Shown here piece by piece: positions 1 through 5,400 of a DNA stretch of 6,155 bases. The notes under the pieces are model-generated. The model saw only the letters and a program-made list of their open reading frames with translations. It did not search any database and was not told the origin of the DNA. Each line of letters opens with the position of its first letter. Position 1 is the stretch's first letter. Source of the stretch: Accumulibacter sp. (GTDB lineage Bacteria; Pseudomonadota; Gammaproteobacteria; Burkholderiales; Rhodocyclaceae); assembly GCA_003538495.1 (NCBI GenBank), contig DPSD01000226.1:1-6155 (forward strand), given 5' to 3'. Position numbers and translations under genes: made by a program.

Positions 1-1
1 G

Positions 2-76
2 ATTGCCTCGCAGGCGGTGATCACCGGCGCTTTCTCGATCACCCAGCAGGCGATCCAACTCGGCTTCTCGCCGCGC
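2..76 (+). pseudogene. kup: Internal fragment of Kup-type potassium transporter, truncated at a junction
   Basis: Frame 2 of the + strand reads [11 protein letters not shown], then [14 protein letters not shown]. This matches the conserved transmembrane segment of KUP/HAK potassium uptake proteins (family pattern [25 protein letters not shown]), which lies near the middle of a protein of about 620 residues. Only about 25 codons are visible, and the gene enters from the left edge of the window. After SPR the similarity stops: the family would continue with a segment leading to HTS, but here the frame runs through 11 unrelated codons to a TGA at 110-112. The unrelated part is the reverse complement of cas8e. 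Kup is therefore joined head-on to cas8e, with about 8 bases (69-76) compatible with both. This may be a real rearrangement or an assembly chimera. The family call is fairly sure although the piece is short. Confidence 0.7.
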
Positions 77-518
77 AATGTGGGCACATCCCCGATACCC
101 GAGCACGCTTGACGAAATGGTCGCTATTGTTCTTGAGCGCATTCTCGCCGGGCGCGTCGATCAGTAAAGCTCCGATCTCATTGAACGAACCTTCGTCGGC
201 GGTCAGGCTGAAATCCTGCATGAAGCAGGCACCCTTGGCATCCAACTCGAAGGCCTCTGCAAATGGAGCAAACCACTCGCTCAGAACAACCGCTGAAGGG
301 GGTTTCTCAAACCGCTCGTCCCATGCCACCCCACTGTCTACCGGTGTGCTGGTCTGAAGCAGGCCCACAGAAAACTGAGCCAGCGCGCCGTTGAAATCGG
401 GCCGATCAGCGTCGAAGGCCAGAATGTCGGGATCCGACAACTGGTTCGGCGCAATCCACGCCCGACTACCGTCACGGCGGCGCACTGGCATCCAGCGCTC
501 AGACAACAATGAAACCAT
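39..518 (-). pseudogene. cas8e: Type I-E Cascade large subunit Cas8e (CasA/Cse1), N-terminal part only
   Basis: Cas8e is the large subunit of type I-E Cascade; it recognises the PAM and recruits Cas3. The start is placed at the ATG at 516-518, because AAGGA lies 7 nt upstream and the protein then opens with MVSLLSERWMPV, a typical Cse1 beginning. The reading frame stays open further upstream to 728, but that part shows no family similarity. Residues 1-150 look like Cse1 throughout: WIAPNQL (21-27), the FNGALAQF region (42-49), CFMQDF (98-103), GALLIDAPGENALKNNSDHF (116-135) and CPHCAA (145-150). From residue 151 the sequence is RSRVGSPAG and a stop (39-41), which is the reverse strand of the kup fragment. 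A full Cse1 has about 500 residues, so most of the N-terminal domain and the whole C-terminal helical bundle are missing. It lies downstream of cas3 on the same strand with a 229-nt gap that contains the mini-CRISPR target. It should not yield working Cascade as shown. Confidence 0.88.
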
Positions 519-525
519 CGTTCGT

Positions 526-530
526 TCCTT
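526..530 (-). promoter_or_regulatory. Ribosome binding site of cas8e
   Basis: AAGGA on the minus strand lies 7 nt before the ATG at 516-518. It decides the start of cas8e: the longer open frame up to 728 has no Shine-Dalgarno sequence and no family similarity. Confidence 0.7.
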
Positions 531-645
531 CGCACGAAATTGAGGGGCCGGACGGTTTTGGAGGCCGCCCGATCTTGCCTTTCCTGCACCTATCCAGCGC
601 TTGGAGGGCTGAGAGGCGTTCCGCGATAGCAGCAAGACAGACGAC

Positions 646-674
646 AGTCTAGCCGCCAATTGATGGCAAAACAA
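646..674 (-). promoter_or_regulatory. Candidate cas8e promoter
   Basis: On the minus strand, TTGTTT (669-674) and TAGACT (646-651) are separated by exactly 17 bp. This resembles a weak sigma70 promoter (3 of 6 and 4 of 6 consensus bases). Transcription would begin near 639, leaving a leader of about 120 nt before cas8e. The -35 element lies 9 bp from the PAM of the mini-CRISPR target, so Cascade bound at 683-718 would sit directly upstream of RNA polymerase. The match is poor enough to occur by chance. Confidence 0.3.
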
Positions 675-691
675 CAAATGCAAAGTATCAT
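660..691 (+). promoter_or_regulatory. Candidate promoter of the mini-CRISPR RNA
   Basis: TATCAT (686-691) matches 5 of 6 bases of the -10 consensus. Transcription from it would start near 697-699, about 20 nt before the first degenerate repeat. The -35 is poor: TTGATG at 660-665 is 20 bp away, and TGGCAA at 664-669 is 16 bp away. The -10 lies inside the protospacer-like site, so Cascade bound there would cover it. This is inference from consensus only. Confidence 0.28.
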
Positions 692-714
692 GTGTCTTTT
701 GTGAGACACTTTGC
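680..714. repeat. Inverted repeat overlapping the mini-CRISPR target; possible operator or weak terminator
   Basis: GCAAAGT (680-686) and ACTTTGC (708-714) are perfect 7-bp inverted arms. Inside them GTGTCT (692-697) and AGACAC (704-709) form a second 6-bp pair that overlaps the outer one. Read on the minus strand, downstream of cas3, the outer hairpin is followed by a T-rich stretch (ATTTGTTGTTTT, 679-668). It could weakly terminate cas3 transcription. The stem is AT-rich and one-sidedly bulged, so an operator, or chance, is equally possible. Confidence 0.35.
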
Positions 715-718
715 CTGC
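683..718 (+). promoter_or_regulatory. Protospacer-like self-target of the mini-CRISPR, with AAG PAM
   Basis: AAG at 683-685 is followed at 686-698 by TATCATGTGTCTT. The spacer-like segment at 746-758 reads TATCAAGTGTCTT: positions 1-5 and 7-13 are identical and position 6 differs. AAG is the best-known type I-E PAM and sits on the correct side. Position 6 is flipped out of the crRNA-target duplex in type I-E Cascade and does not count in the seed. Beyond position 13 the match is lost, which in this family means binding without the full R-loop that licenses Cas3 cutting. The site lies in the cas8e upstream region, so repression rather than immunity is the likely outcome (inference). A partial local duplication with a 60-bp offset could also produce the similarity. 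Confidence 0.75.
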
Positions 719-745
719 GGTTCCTCATTCTATGGGGATGGACCG
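718..745 (+). repeat. First degenerate I-E repeat of the mini-CRISPR (5' copy)
   Basis: GTTCCTC (720-726) and GGGGATGGACCG (734-745) correspond to the two ends of a type I-E repeat, for example GTTCCCCGC then GCGGGGATGAACCG. The handle ATGGACCG differs from ATGAACCG at one base. The middle has diverged and lost about one base. A 5-bp stem is still possible, TCCTC (722-726) with GGGGA (734-738) including one G-U pair and a 7-nt loop, so Cas6e might still process it. Confidence 0.7.
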
Positions 746-747
746 TA

Positions 748-3600
748 TCAAGTGTCTTCGCCTGAGCTCCTACGGGCTATGTTCCCCGCCGTCGCGGGGC
801 GTGCGCCGGACGAAGCGTCGTCCGGCGCCTCTACCTCGACAAGCCCGCTCGCGGCTTGGTATTTCCATTGTCGAAGGACAAATTCCTCCGGGCCGGATTT
901 CTTGCCCCACGCCTGCCCGACGAATACGCCGTCAACCTCTTCCAAGGGCAACAAGATCACCCACTTTCCCCCGCCGGGCAATGTCAGCAGTGTCCGCGCC
1001 AGCGCTGCTTTCCGCGCCGCGCCCTCAGGCTCTGCGCTCTTGGTGATCAGTCGCTCAGCGACGCGCACCGCGCTGTAGGCCCAGGCGTGCCGTAGATCTT
1101 CGTGCTCACACCAGGGCACCAAGCGCTCTAGATCCCAGCGCGCCAGAACCACGTTGACACTCGCCTCGCCCAAGCGGGAAGGCGTCCTGGCTTCGCTCCA
1201 CCAATCGATGCCGCCACGCACATATCCCGATACAAGCTTCACCGCGTTCTGCTGCGCCTCGCTGGCGTCACCGTAGGACTTCCCTTCCGCCTGGTTGGCG
1301 TTGTGCTCTAGAGTCTCAGGAATTTCCGAGTCGCCACCAAACACGCCTTCGATCAGGCCTCGGGCATCCGCTGGCATGGCGAAGCGGCCGGCTTGCAGCG
1401 CTTTGGCGGTCAACCAGAGTTGGCTGTGGTGCGCGTAGACATTGGCCGCCTTCGGAAAAGCCGCCTTGAACCAGTCGGCCTCAGGCGAAGCGGTCCACCG
1501 TGGGCCGAACACGTATAAACGAGCTTCGCCGCGCTGGTCCCGTGCCGCTGCACCCGGCAAACGGTCGCCATTCCGATCGCGCAGATGGCGCTGCAGTCGC
1601 CCGGCGCGCTGAATGAGGCGATCGATGGGCGCGAGGTCACTAACAACCACGTCCCAGTCCGCATCCAGGCTTTGCTCGACCACTTGCGTGGCGATGACCA
1701 ACTGGCCCTGCCGTTGGCTCGGCGTGCTGTCCTGGCCGAATAGATCCAGGATTCTACGCTCGGTCAGCAAGCGATCACGCAGGGCAAAACGGGCGTGAAA
1801 AAGGGTGAGCTTGTCGGCAGGCACTCTGCCCCGGAAAAGGGCAAAAGCGTCGAGCGCGTCAGCGACGGTATTGCGCATCCAGCATACGCACTGTCCGGCT
1901 GCAAGCGCTGCGTCGACGACGGCCTCGACGCGCGATTCTTCAGTCAAGTAGTCGACGGCGACCGTACGCTGTACGTCTTTACGCGTGGCAATGGGGGTCT
2001 CCGTCATGTCGTCGGGACGAGCGCTGTACCAGGACGTCACCAGCGGGAACGCCAATTGGCTCGCCAAAACCGGCGCGTCGCGTTGGCAACCGACAGCGAA
2101 CGCTCGTAGCAGCGCCTGTTTCATGCCTCGTGGCAGCGTTGCCGAGAGCAAGATTGCGCTTCCGCCCGCAGCCGCGTGGAAAACAAGCAGGTTTTCGAGA
2201 ATGCCTTGCATGTACGCATCGCAGGCGTGCACCTCATCGACGACCAGAACCTTACGGAAAAGTCCAAGTAAGCGCAGCGACTGATGTCTGCTGTGCAGCA
2301 CGGCGAGCAGCGCCTGGTCGATTGTGCCTACGCCAGCCGGGGCCATCAGCGCACGCTTGTTGTGGTCGGCCAACCATGCGTTGCAGCGGATGCTTGCGCT
2401 TTCATCCAACTGCTGGTCGTCGTCGGCAGTTGGGCCGCTCGGAATCACGGATTCGGCGAATGCTTCCACCAGGTCGCGTTGGCCGTGCGCCAGAACAAGG
2501 CTGGCATTGCCCGCAAACAGCCTCGCATAGACTTGAGCGATGCGGCCGTACATCGCATTGGCCGTGGCCATGGTCGGCAAGCCAATAAAGAAGCCGTCGG
2601 CCTGGCCTGCCGCCATCAAGCGGTGCGCCAGCAAGACTGCCGCTTCGGTCTTTCCCGCGCCGGTCACATCCTCCAGTAGGTAAATCTGCGGGCCGCGCGA
2701 AAGCTCTGTCGTTGCAGCCCAGGATTGCAGTGGAGATGGCGTGGCGATACTCGGGAAAAGGCACTCGAACGGTAGCGCGCTGCCACAGTCCAGCGGCAAG
2801 ACCCCGGAATGATCAAGCGCGACATTGGCTTGCTCCTTGGCATGCGCCCAATATTCTCGCAAGGGCAATGGGTCGTCAGGTTCGGCGCGATACGCGAAGT
2901 AATCTGTATTGGACCCCAGCCAATCCGCGAGGACGGCCAAGCCCGCCATCCACCACGACAACTCCTGGCTGGCGTGTTCAAAAGCTTCCGGGTCAAGCGT
3001 GGTGGGGATGCTCGCCTCCTGACCCTCAAAGATCAGCTCTCGAAGATCGTCAGCGAACTGAAAAATTGCCGGCGGGTCATCCTGCCAATGGAAGTGGCTT
3101 TTCCAGTGGCCAGGCGGCTGTGTTGTTTGTGGCGGTTGGCCATGATGGCCCGTAACCGCGCCCACCCAGTAGTTGAGTCCGCGTGCACAGGCTTTGGTCG
3201 GAACGCCAAACCACGTGTTCTCAGCCGCATACCGTTCGAGCTTGTCGTTCCAGAACAGCATGCCGAGACTGTCATGGCGAAGCGTGTACACCTTGCTCGC
3301 GTCTGGCATACGACCTCTCAGTTTTTCAAACAGATCAGAGCGCTGGCTTTGAAAGCTTTCCGAGAACTTGCCAAGATCATGCATGGCGAGCCAGAACGCT
3401 ATCCATCGTTCTTGCGCTACGGCATCGCCGGCATGCATTCGCGAGCCCAGAAAATCACGAAAGGCAGGTGCTCGGCGCAAGTATTGCAGGCCAACCGCCG
3501 CAACATCGAGACAGTGATACGGCAGCAAATGCAACTGCGCGCCTCCACTGTTTTGCGGTGTGGCTTTACCCCAGTAGCGAAAATATGATCTTGAGGACAT
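748..3600 (-). CDS. cas3: Type I-E CRISPR-associated helicase/nuclease Cas3 (HD domain first)
   Basis: Cas3 is recruited by Cascade to an R-loop, then unwinds and degrades the target DNA. The 950-residue protein opens MSSRSYFRYWGKA and continues with LLPYHCLDVAAVG (25-37), typical of I-E Cas3. HD nuclease residues are present: His29, HDLGK (74-78), H109, GHHG (151-154) and D226 in LADWLGS. The helicase follows: Walker A DVTGAGKTEA (311-320), DEVH (455-458), SAT (486-488), ATQVVEQSLD (637-646) and QRAGRLQRH (664-672). No frameshift or lost catalytic residue is seen. The length is slightly above the usual 880-900. The last ~20 residues are low-complexity and not Cas3-like, and overlap the mini-CRISPR on the other strand. 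The start at 3600 fits the family, although no clear Shine-Dalgarno sequence precedes it. It is the first gene of the locus on this strand, with cas8e following after 229 nt. Confidence 0.96.
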   Translation of the reverse strand: MSSRSYFRYWGKATPQNSGGAQLHLLPYHCLDVAAVGLQYLRRAPAFRDFLGSRMHAGDAVAQERWIAFWLAMHDLGKFSESFQSQRSDLFEKLRGRMPDASKVYTLRHDSLGMLFWNDKLERYAAENTWFGVPTKACARGLNYWVGAVTGHHGQPPQTTQPPGHWKSHFHWQDDPPAIFQFADDLRELIFEGQEASIPTTLDPEAFEHASQELSWWMAGLAVLADWLGSNTDYFAYRAEPDDPLPLREYWAHAKEQANVALDHSGVLPLDCGSALPFECLFPSIATPSPLQSWAATTELSRGPQIYLLEDVTGAGKTEAAVLLAHRLMAAGQADGFFIGLPTMATANAMYGRIAQVYARLFAGNASLVLAHGQRDLVEAFAESVIPSGPTADDDQQLDESASIRCNAWLADHNKRALMAPAGVGTIDQALLAVLHSRHQSLRLLGLFRKVLVVDEVHACDAYMQGILENLLVFHAAAGGSAILLSATLPRGMKQALLRAFAVGCQRDAPVLASQLAFPLVTSWYSARPDDMTETPIATRKDVQRTVAVDYLTEESRVEAVVDAALAAGQCVCWMRNTVADALDAFALFRGRVPADKLTLFHARFALRDRLLTERRILDLFGQDSTPSQRQGQLVIATQVVEQSLDADWDVVVSDLAPIDRLIQRAGRLQRHLRDRNGDRLPGAAARDQRGEARLYVFGPRWTASPEADWFKAAFPKAANVYAHHSQLWLTAKALQAGRFAMPADARGLIEGVFGGDSEIPETLEHNANQAEGKSYGDASEAQQNAVKLVSGYVRGGIDWWSEARTPSRLGEASVNVVLARWDLERLVPWCEHEDLRHAWAYSAVRVAERLITKSAEPEGAARKAALARTLLTLPGGGKWVILLPLEEVDGVFVGQAWGKKSGPEEFVLRQWKYQAASGLVEVEAPDDASSGARPATAGNIARRSSGEDT
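779..807 (+). repeat. Second degenerate I-E repeat of the mini-CRISPR (3' copy)
   Basis: ATGTTCCCCGC (779-789) agrees with the repeat opening GTGTTCCCCGC at 10 of 11 bases. CCCCGC (784-789) and GCGGGG (794-799) form a perfect 6-bp stem with a 4-nt loop, as in intact I-E repeats. The handle part after 799 (CGTGCGCC) has decayed, as expected for the last repeat of a unit with no spacer behind it. The same bases encode residues about 932-941 of Cas3 on the other strand. Confidence 0.7.
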
Positions 3601-4104
3601 GGATTCAACCGAGCGGTTCTTAACGGCAACTTCAAAGGTCTTTCCTGCCCACCCGCCGCCGAGAAATGCGGCATCTCACTGGGTGCGGATCCGTCGAAAC
3701 GATGCTTCTTCGAGCCGCTGAGCAGAACATGCTTCGCATTTTGCGCGCTCGGGTAGCTCACAGAGCGAGCTAGTCGGTCGGATATTTCAAAAATGTGGCG
3801 GCGACTTCTTTTTGCCATAGTGGTCACGCCAATGCTTGTTGAACCAGCGGGAGGCAGAGTCGTGCTACCCAACGCGCTGGAGACGGCGAACGTCCAAACT
3901 GAGCGCCCCACCCCAAATACGGATTCCGCACTACGAGTAGCGTATCAGCCCGCAGGCTGGCTGTGGCATGCCTGATGGATCAACCACTGACAGCGAGCAG
4001 AGCTTTGTTGGATTTCGATGTTTCAATCGCCTTTGCGGAGCTCTTGCCACCTGCGCACGCTAGTTGGGCTTGCTGCCTCGTCGACAGCATCGCACGCCGC
4101 CACA
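3601..4104. other. Gene-poor stretch upstream of cas3, with possible decayed gene ends
   Basis: About 500 bases lie between cas3 and the dedA-rhodanese stop. No gene is convincing. On the minus strand, one frame ending in TGA at 3787-3789 reads like the C-terminus of a real protein (WFNKHWRDHYGKKKSPPHF). The frame is interrupted by a TAG about 24 codons earlier, and the protein-like sequence continues beyond it (IWGGALSLDVRRLQRVG). This suggests a decayed gene remnant of unknown family. A short inverted repeat TAGCTC/GAGCTA (3754-3759 and 3767-3772) is also present. No CRISPR repeat, tRNA or clear cas3 promoter was found. GC content looks lower than in the dedA and pirin genes, in keeping with an island boundary. 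Confidence 0.4.
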
Positions 4105-5058
4105 TCACGCCGCGGTGACAACCTCAAGCGCTGCCAACTGATAACCCGCTTCCAGCCAGCCGTCGATGCCGCCGGCCAGCACACGCACGCGAAATCCCCG
4201 TTCGCCGAGCACTTGCGCCGCTTTCAGCGCCGAGGCGTCGTTCGGACAGGCGCAGTAGGTGACCACCTCGGCGCCTGCCGGCCAGTCGTCGGTGTTGGCC
4301 CGCGCTATCGTCGCCAATTCGAGGTGGCGGGCGCCGGGGATCCGTTGGCCTTGCGTGTCGTGCATCGCCGCGGCCCGCACGTCGGCGATGACCAGTTCGC
4401 TGCCGCTGGCGATCAACTCCGCCAGTTCGTCCGGGCGGACGCGTGGTAGCCGCGCCAGGCGGCGCGCGGTTCCCCAGCGGCGCCAGGCGCGTAGCGCGAG
4501 GTAGAGCGCGAGCACGATGCCGACGACGCTCAGCGCCAGGCCACCGAGGTCGCCCAGACGCTCGAGCAGCAACTCGATCTGGTCGTGAAACAGCAGGCCG
4601 ACGGTGATGCCGCTGCCCGCCCACAAGACGCTACCGGCCAGATTGAAGAGCGCAAACGAGCCGGCGCGCATGCCGAGCGCGCCGGCCAGCGGCGGCGCCA
4701 GCGTGGCCAGGCCGGGGACGAACTTGGCGACGACCAGCGTCGCCACGCCGCGCCGGGCGAAGCTCGCCTCACTTTGGCGGACGCAACTGTCGGGCGAAAT
4801 CGAAATGCGGCACAGCAGCGCCAGCACGCGCCGGCCGTAGTAACGGCCGGCCAGGAACCACAGCGCGTCGGCGATCATCGACGCCAGCGTCGCCGTCAGC
4901 AGCGCCTTGACGGCAAATACGCCGTCGTTGGCAGCGGCAACGCCGGCGAGCAGCAGCAAGGGAAATGCCGGCAGCGGCGCGCCGAGTTGTTCGACGAGCA
5001 CGCCGAAGAAGACCGCCAGCAGGCCGTGTTCGGCGAACAGTGCAACCAGTGTATCCAC
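4105..5058 (-). CDS. DedA/SNARE-associated membrane protein fused to a C-terminal rhodanese domain
   Basis: This 317-residue inner-membrane protein joins two domains. Residues 1-190 are DedA-like (VTT/SNARE-associated), a family linked to lipid carrier flipping and envelope homeostasis. Recognisable parts are VEQLGAPLPAFPLLLLAG (22-39), FLAGRYYGRR (68-77) and FARRGVATLVVAKFVPGL (101-118), with several hydrophobic helices up to about 190. The usual Arg of the ARFxPG motif is Lys here. Residues about 208-305 are a rhodanese domain: VIADVR, RIPGARHL, then YCACPNDASA, whose Cys269 sits at the sulfur-carrying position with a second Cys at 271, and AGGIDGW. The domain probably faces the cytoplasm and handles sulfane sulfur or acts as a redox sensor; the substrate is unknown. 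The GTG start at 5056-5058 is chosen because GGAG lies 6 nt upstream. A TTG at 5077-5079 would add 7 residues but lacks a ribosome site. Confidence 0.88.
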   Translation of the reverse strand: MDTLVALFAEHGLLAVFFGVLVEQLGAPLPAFPLLLLAGVAAANDGVFAVKALLTATLASMIADALWFLAGRYYGRRVLALLCRISISPDSCVRQSEASFARRGVATLVVAKFVPGLATLAPPLAGALGMRAGSFALFNLAGSVLWAGSGITVGLLFHDQIELLLERLGDLGGLALSVVGIVLALYLALRAWRRWGTARRLARLPRVRPDELAELIASGSELVIADVRAAAMHDTQGQRIPGARHLELATIARANTDDWPAGAEVVTYCACPNDASALKAAQVLGERGFRVRVLAGGIDGWLEAGYQLAALEVVTAA

Positions 5059-5064
5059 GCTTTT

Positions 5065-5068
5065 CTCC
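5065..5068 (-). promoter_or_regulatory. Ribosome binding site deciding the GTG start of dedA-rhodanese
   Basis: GGAG on the minus strand lies 6 nt before GTG (5058-5056). The alternative in-frame TTG at 5079 has no purine-rich sequence in front of it. Confidence 0.6.
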
Positions 5069-5400
5069 AGGGCGCGCAAGCGCCAGTGCAGTCTTGTCCG
5101 CCAGGTGGGCGGTGTTGGCGGGTCATGCGCCTGGCGCGCTTGCCGGCAGCGCCAGCGGTTTGGCTTGCTTCACTACGCCGGCAATGACGGCCGCGGTCTT
5201 CAGCAGTGCTGCAACGAACGCGGCGACGCGGTAGCCCTGCCGCTTCCTTCGATCCTGAACCCTCCCGTCAGTTCGCCGATCGCGGACGCTCGATTCACCG
5301 CGACCCGGCTACCACGCTAGTAGGCCAGCTTTCGGCCGCATCCGCAGTCCGGTCGAGAAGGCCGCGCGCTGCCGGCGGTCGCGGCCTGCCGGCTGAGCGC
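5069..5400. other. Intergenic region between pirin and dedA-rhodanese, with a possible small ORF or remnant
   Basis: No established gene is seen here. On the minus strand a frame open from 5308 to a TGA at 5123-5125 has plausible codon use and ends RVAAFVAALLKTAAVIAGVV, followed by about 14 residues to the stop (KQAKPLALPASAPGA). It could be one hydrophobic segment. It has no ATG and no evident start with a ribosome site, so it may be a remnant, a non-canonically started small protein, or chance in GC-rich DNA. Promoters for dedA-rhodanese could not be identified by eye. Confidence 0.3.
5371..5393 (-). terminator. GC-rich hairpin just after the pirin stop; possible terminator without T-tract
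   Basis: GCCGGC at 5371-5376 and again at 5388-5393 can pair, and the stem extends by two further pairs (one G-U) around a 7-nt loop. It starts 8 nt after the pirin stop codon. No run of T follows on the minus strand, so it is not a canonical intrinsic terminator. It may only pause polymerase or protect the 3' end of the transcript. Confidence 0.25.

Larger units (their letters stand above)
718..807 (+). CRISPR. creR: Degenerate one-spacer type I-E mini-CRISPR, CreR-like Cas-regulating RNA
   Basis: Two degraded copies of a type I-E repeat flank one 33-nt spacer-like segment (746-778). Repeat-to-repeat distance is 61 nt, the normal period of type I-E arrays. The first copy keeps the 3' part that becomes the crRNA 5' handle; the second keeps the 5' part and a perfect stem. 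This is the pattern expected when only one crRNA-like product needs to be made. The spacer's first 13 nt match a PAM-flanked site about 60 bp upstream at 12 of 13 positions. The element is antisense to the last codons and stop of cas3 and points away from cas8e. Known CreR/CreA RNAs are such mini-CRISPRs beside cas genes: they use Cascade as a repressor through seed-only pairing. No toxin gene of the CreT kind is evident. The symbol is by analogy; transcription is not shown by the sequence. Confidence 0.75.

Noticed and set aside
519..728. Upstream extension of the cas8e reading frame to an ATG at 726-728 (70 more residues)
   Set aside because: The extension has no Cse1 similarity and no ribosome site, while the ATG at 516-518 has AAGGA at 7 nt and starts the typical family N-terminus.
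784..799. CCCCGC/GCGGGG hairpin as an ordinary transcription terminator
   Set aside because: It lies inside the cas3 coding end, has no T-tract on either side, and is better explained as the stem of a type I-E repeat because GTTCCCCGC and the 61-nt spacing to a second half-repeat go with it.
734..806. Mini-CRISPR read in the opposite (minus strand) orientation
   Set aside because: A handle-like ATAGCCCG (780-773) is present on the minus strand, but it needs a 3-base insertion after the stem, and no good second repeat or PAM-flanked target follows. The + orientation explains repeat ends, spacing, seed and PAM together.
2809..3588. 259-codon open frame on the + strand inside cas3
   Set aside because: It is antisense to the well supported HD part of cas3 and shows no recognisable motif; GC-rich coding DNA commonly gives such shadow frames.
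3754..3772. TAGCTC/GAGCTA inverted repeat upstream of cas3
   Set aside because: Its arms are only 6 bp, with no T-tract and no link to a recognisable promoter; it was mentioned within the intergenic entry but not given a function.
3793..3975. 60-codon + strand ORF with a hydrophobic start (MWRRLLFAIVV)
   Set aside because: There is no ribosome site and no recognised family, and it lies opposite a more protein-like decayed frame.
4030..4045. Second possible mini-CRISPR target upstream of cas3 (GGAGCTC shared with the spacer complement)
   Set aside because: Only 7 bases match, they are not in the seed of the + orientation spacer, and there is no proper PAM.
4585..5187. 200-codon + strand frame opposite dedA-rhodanese
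   Set aside because: It is rich in Arg, Gln and Ala and has no domain, which is typical of the antisense of a GC-rich membrane protein gene.
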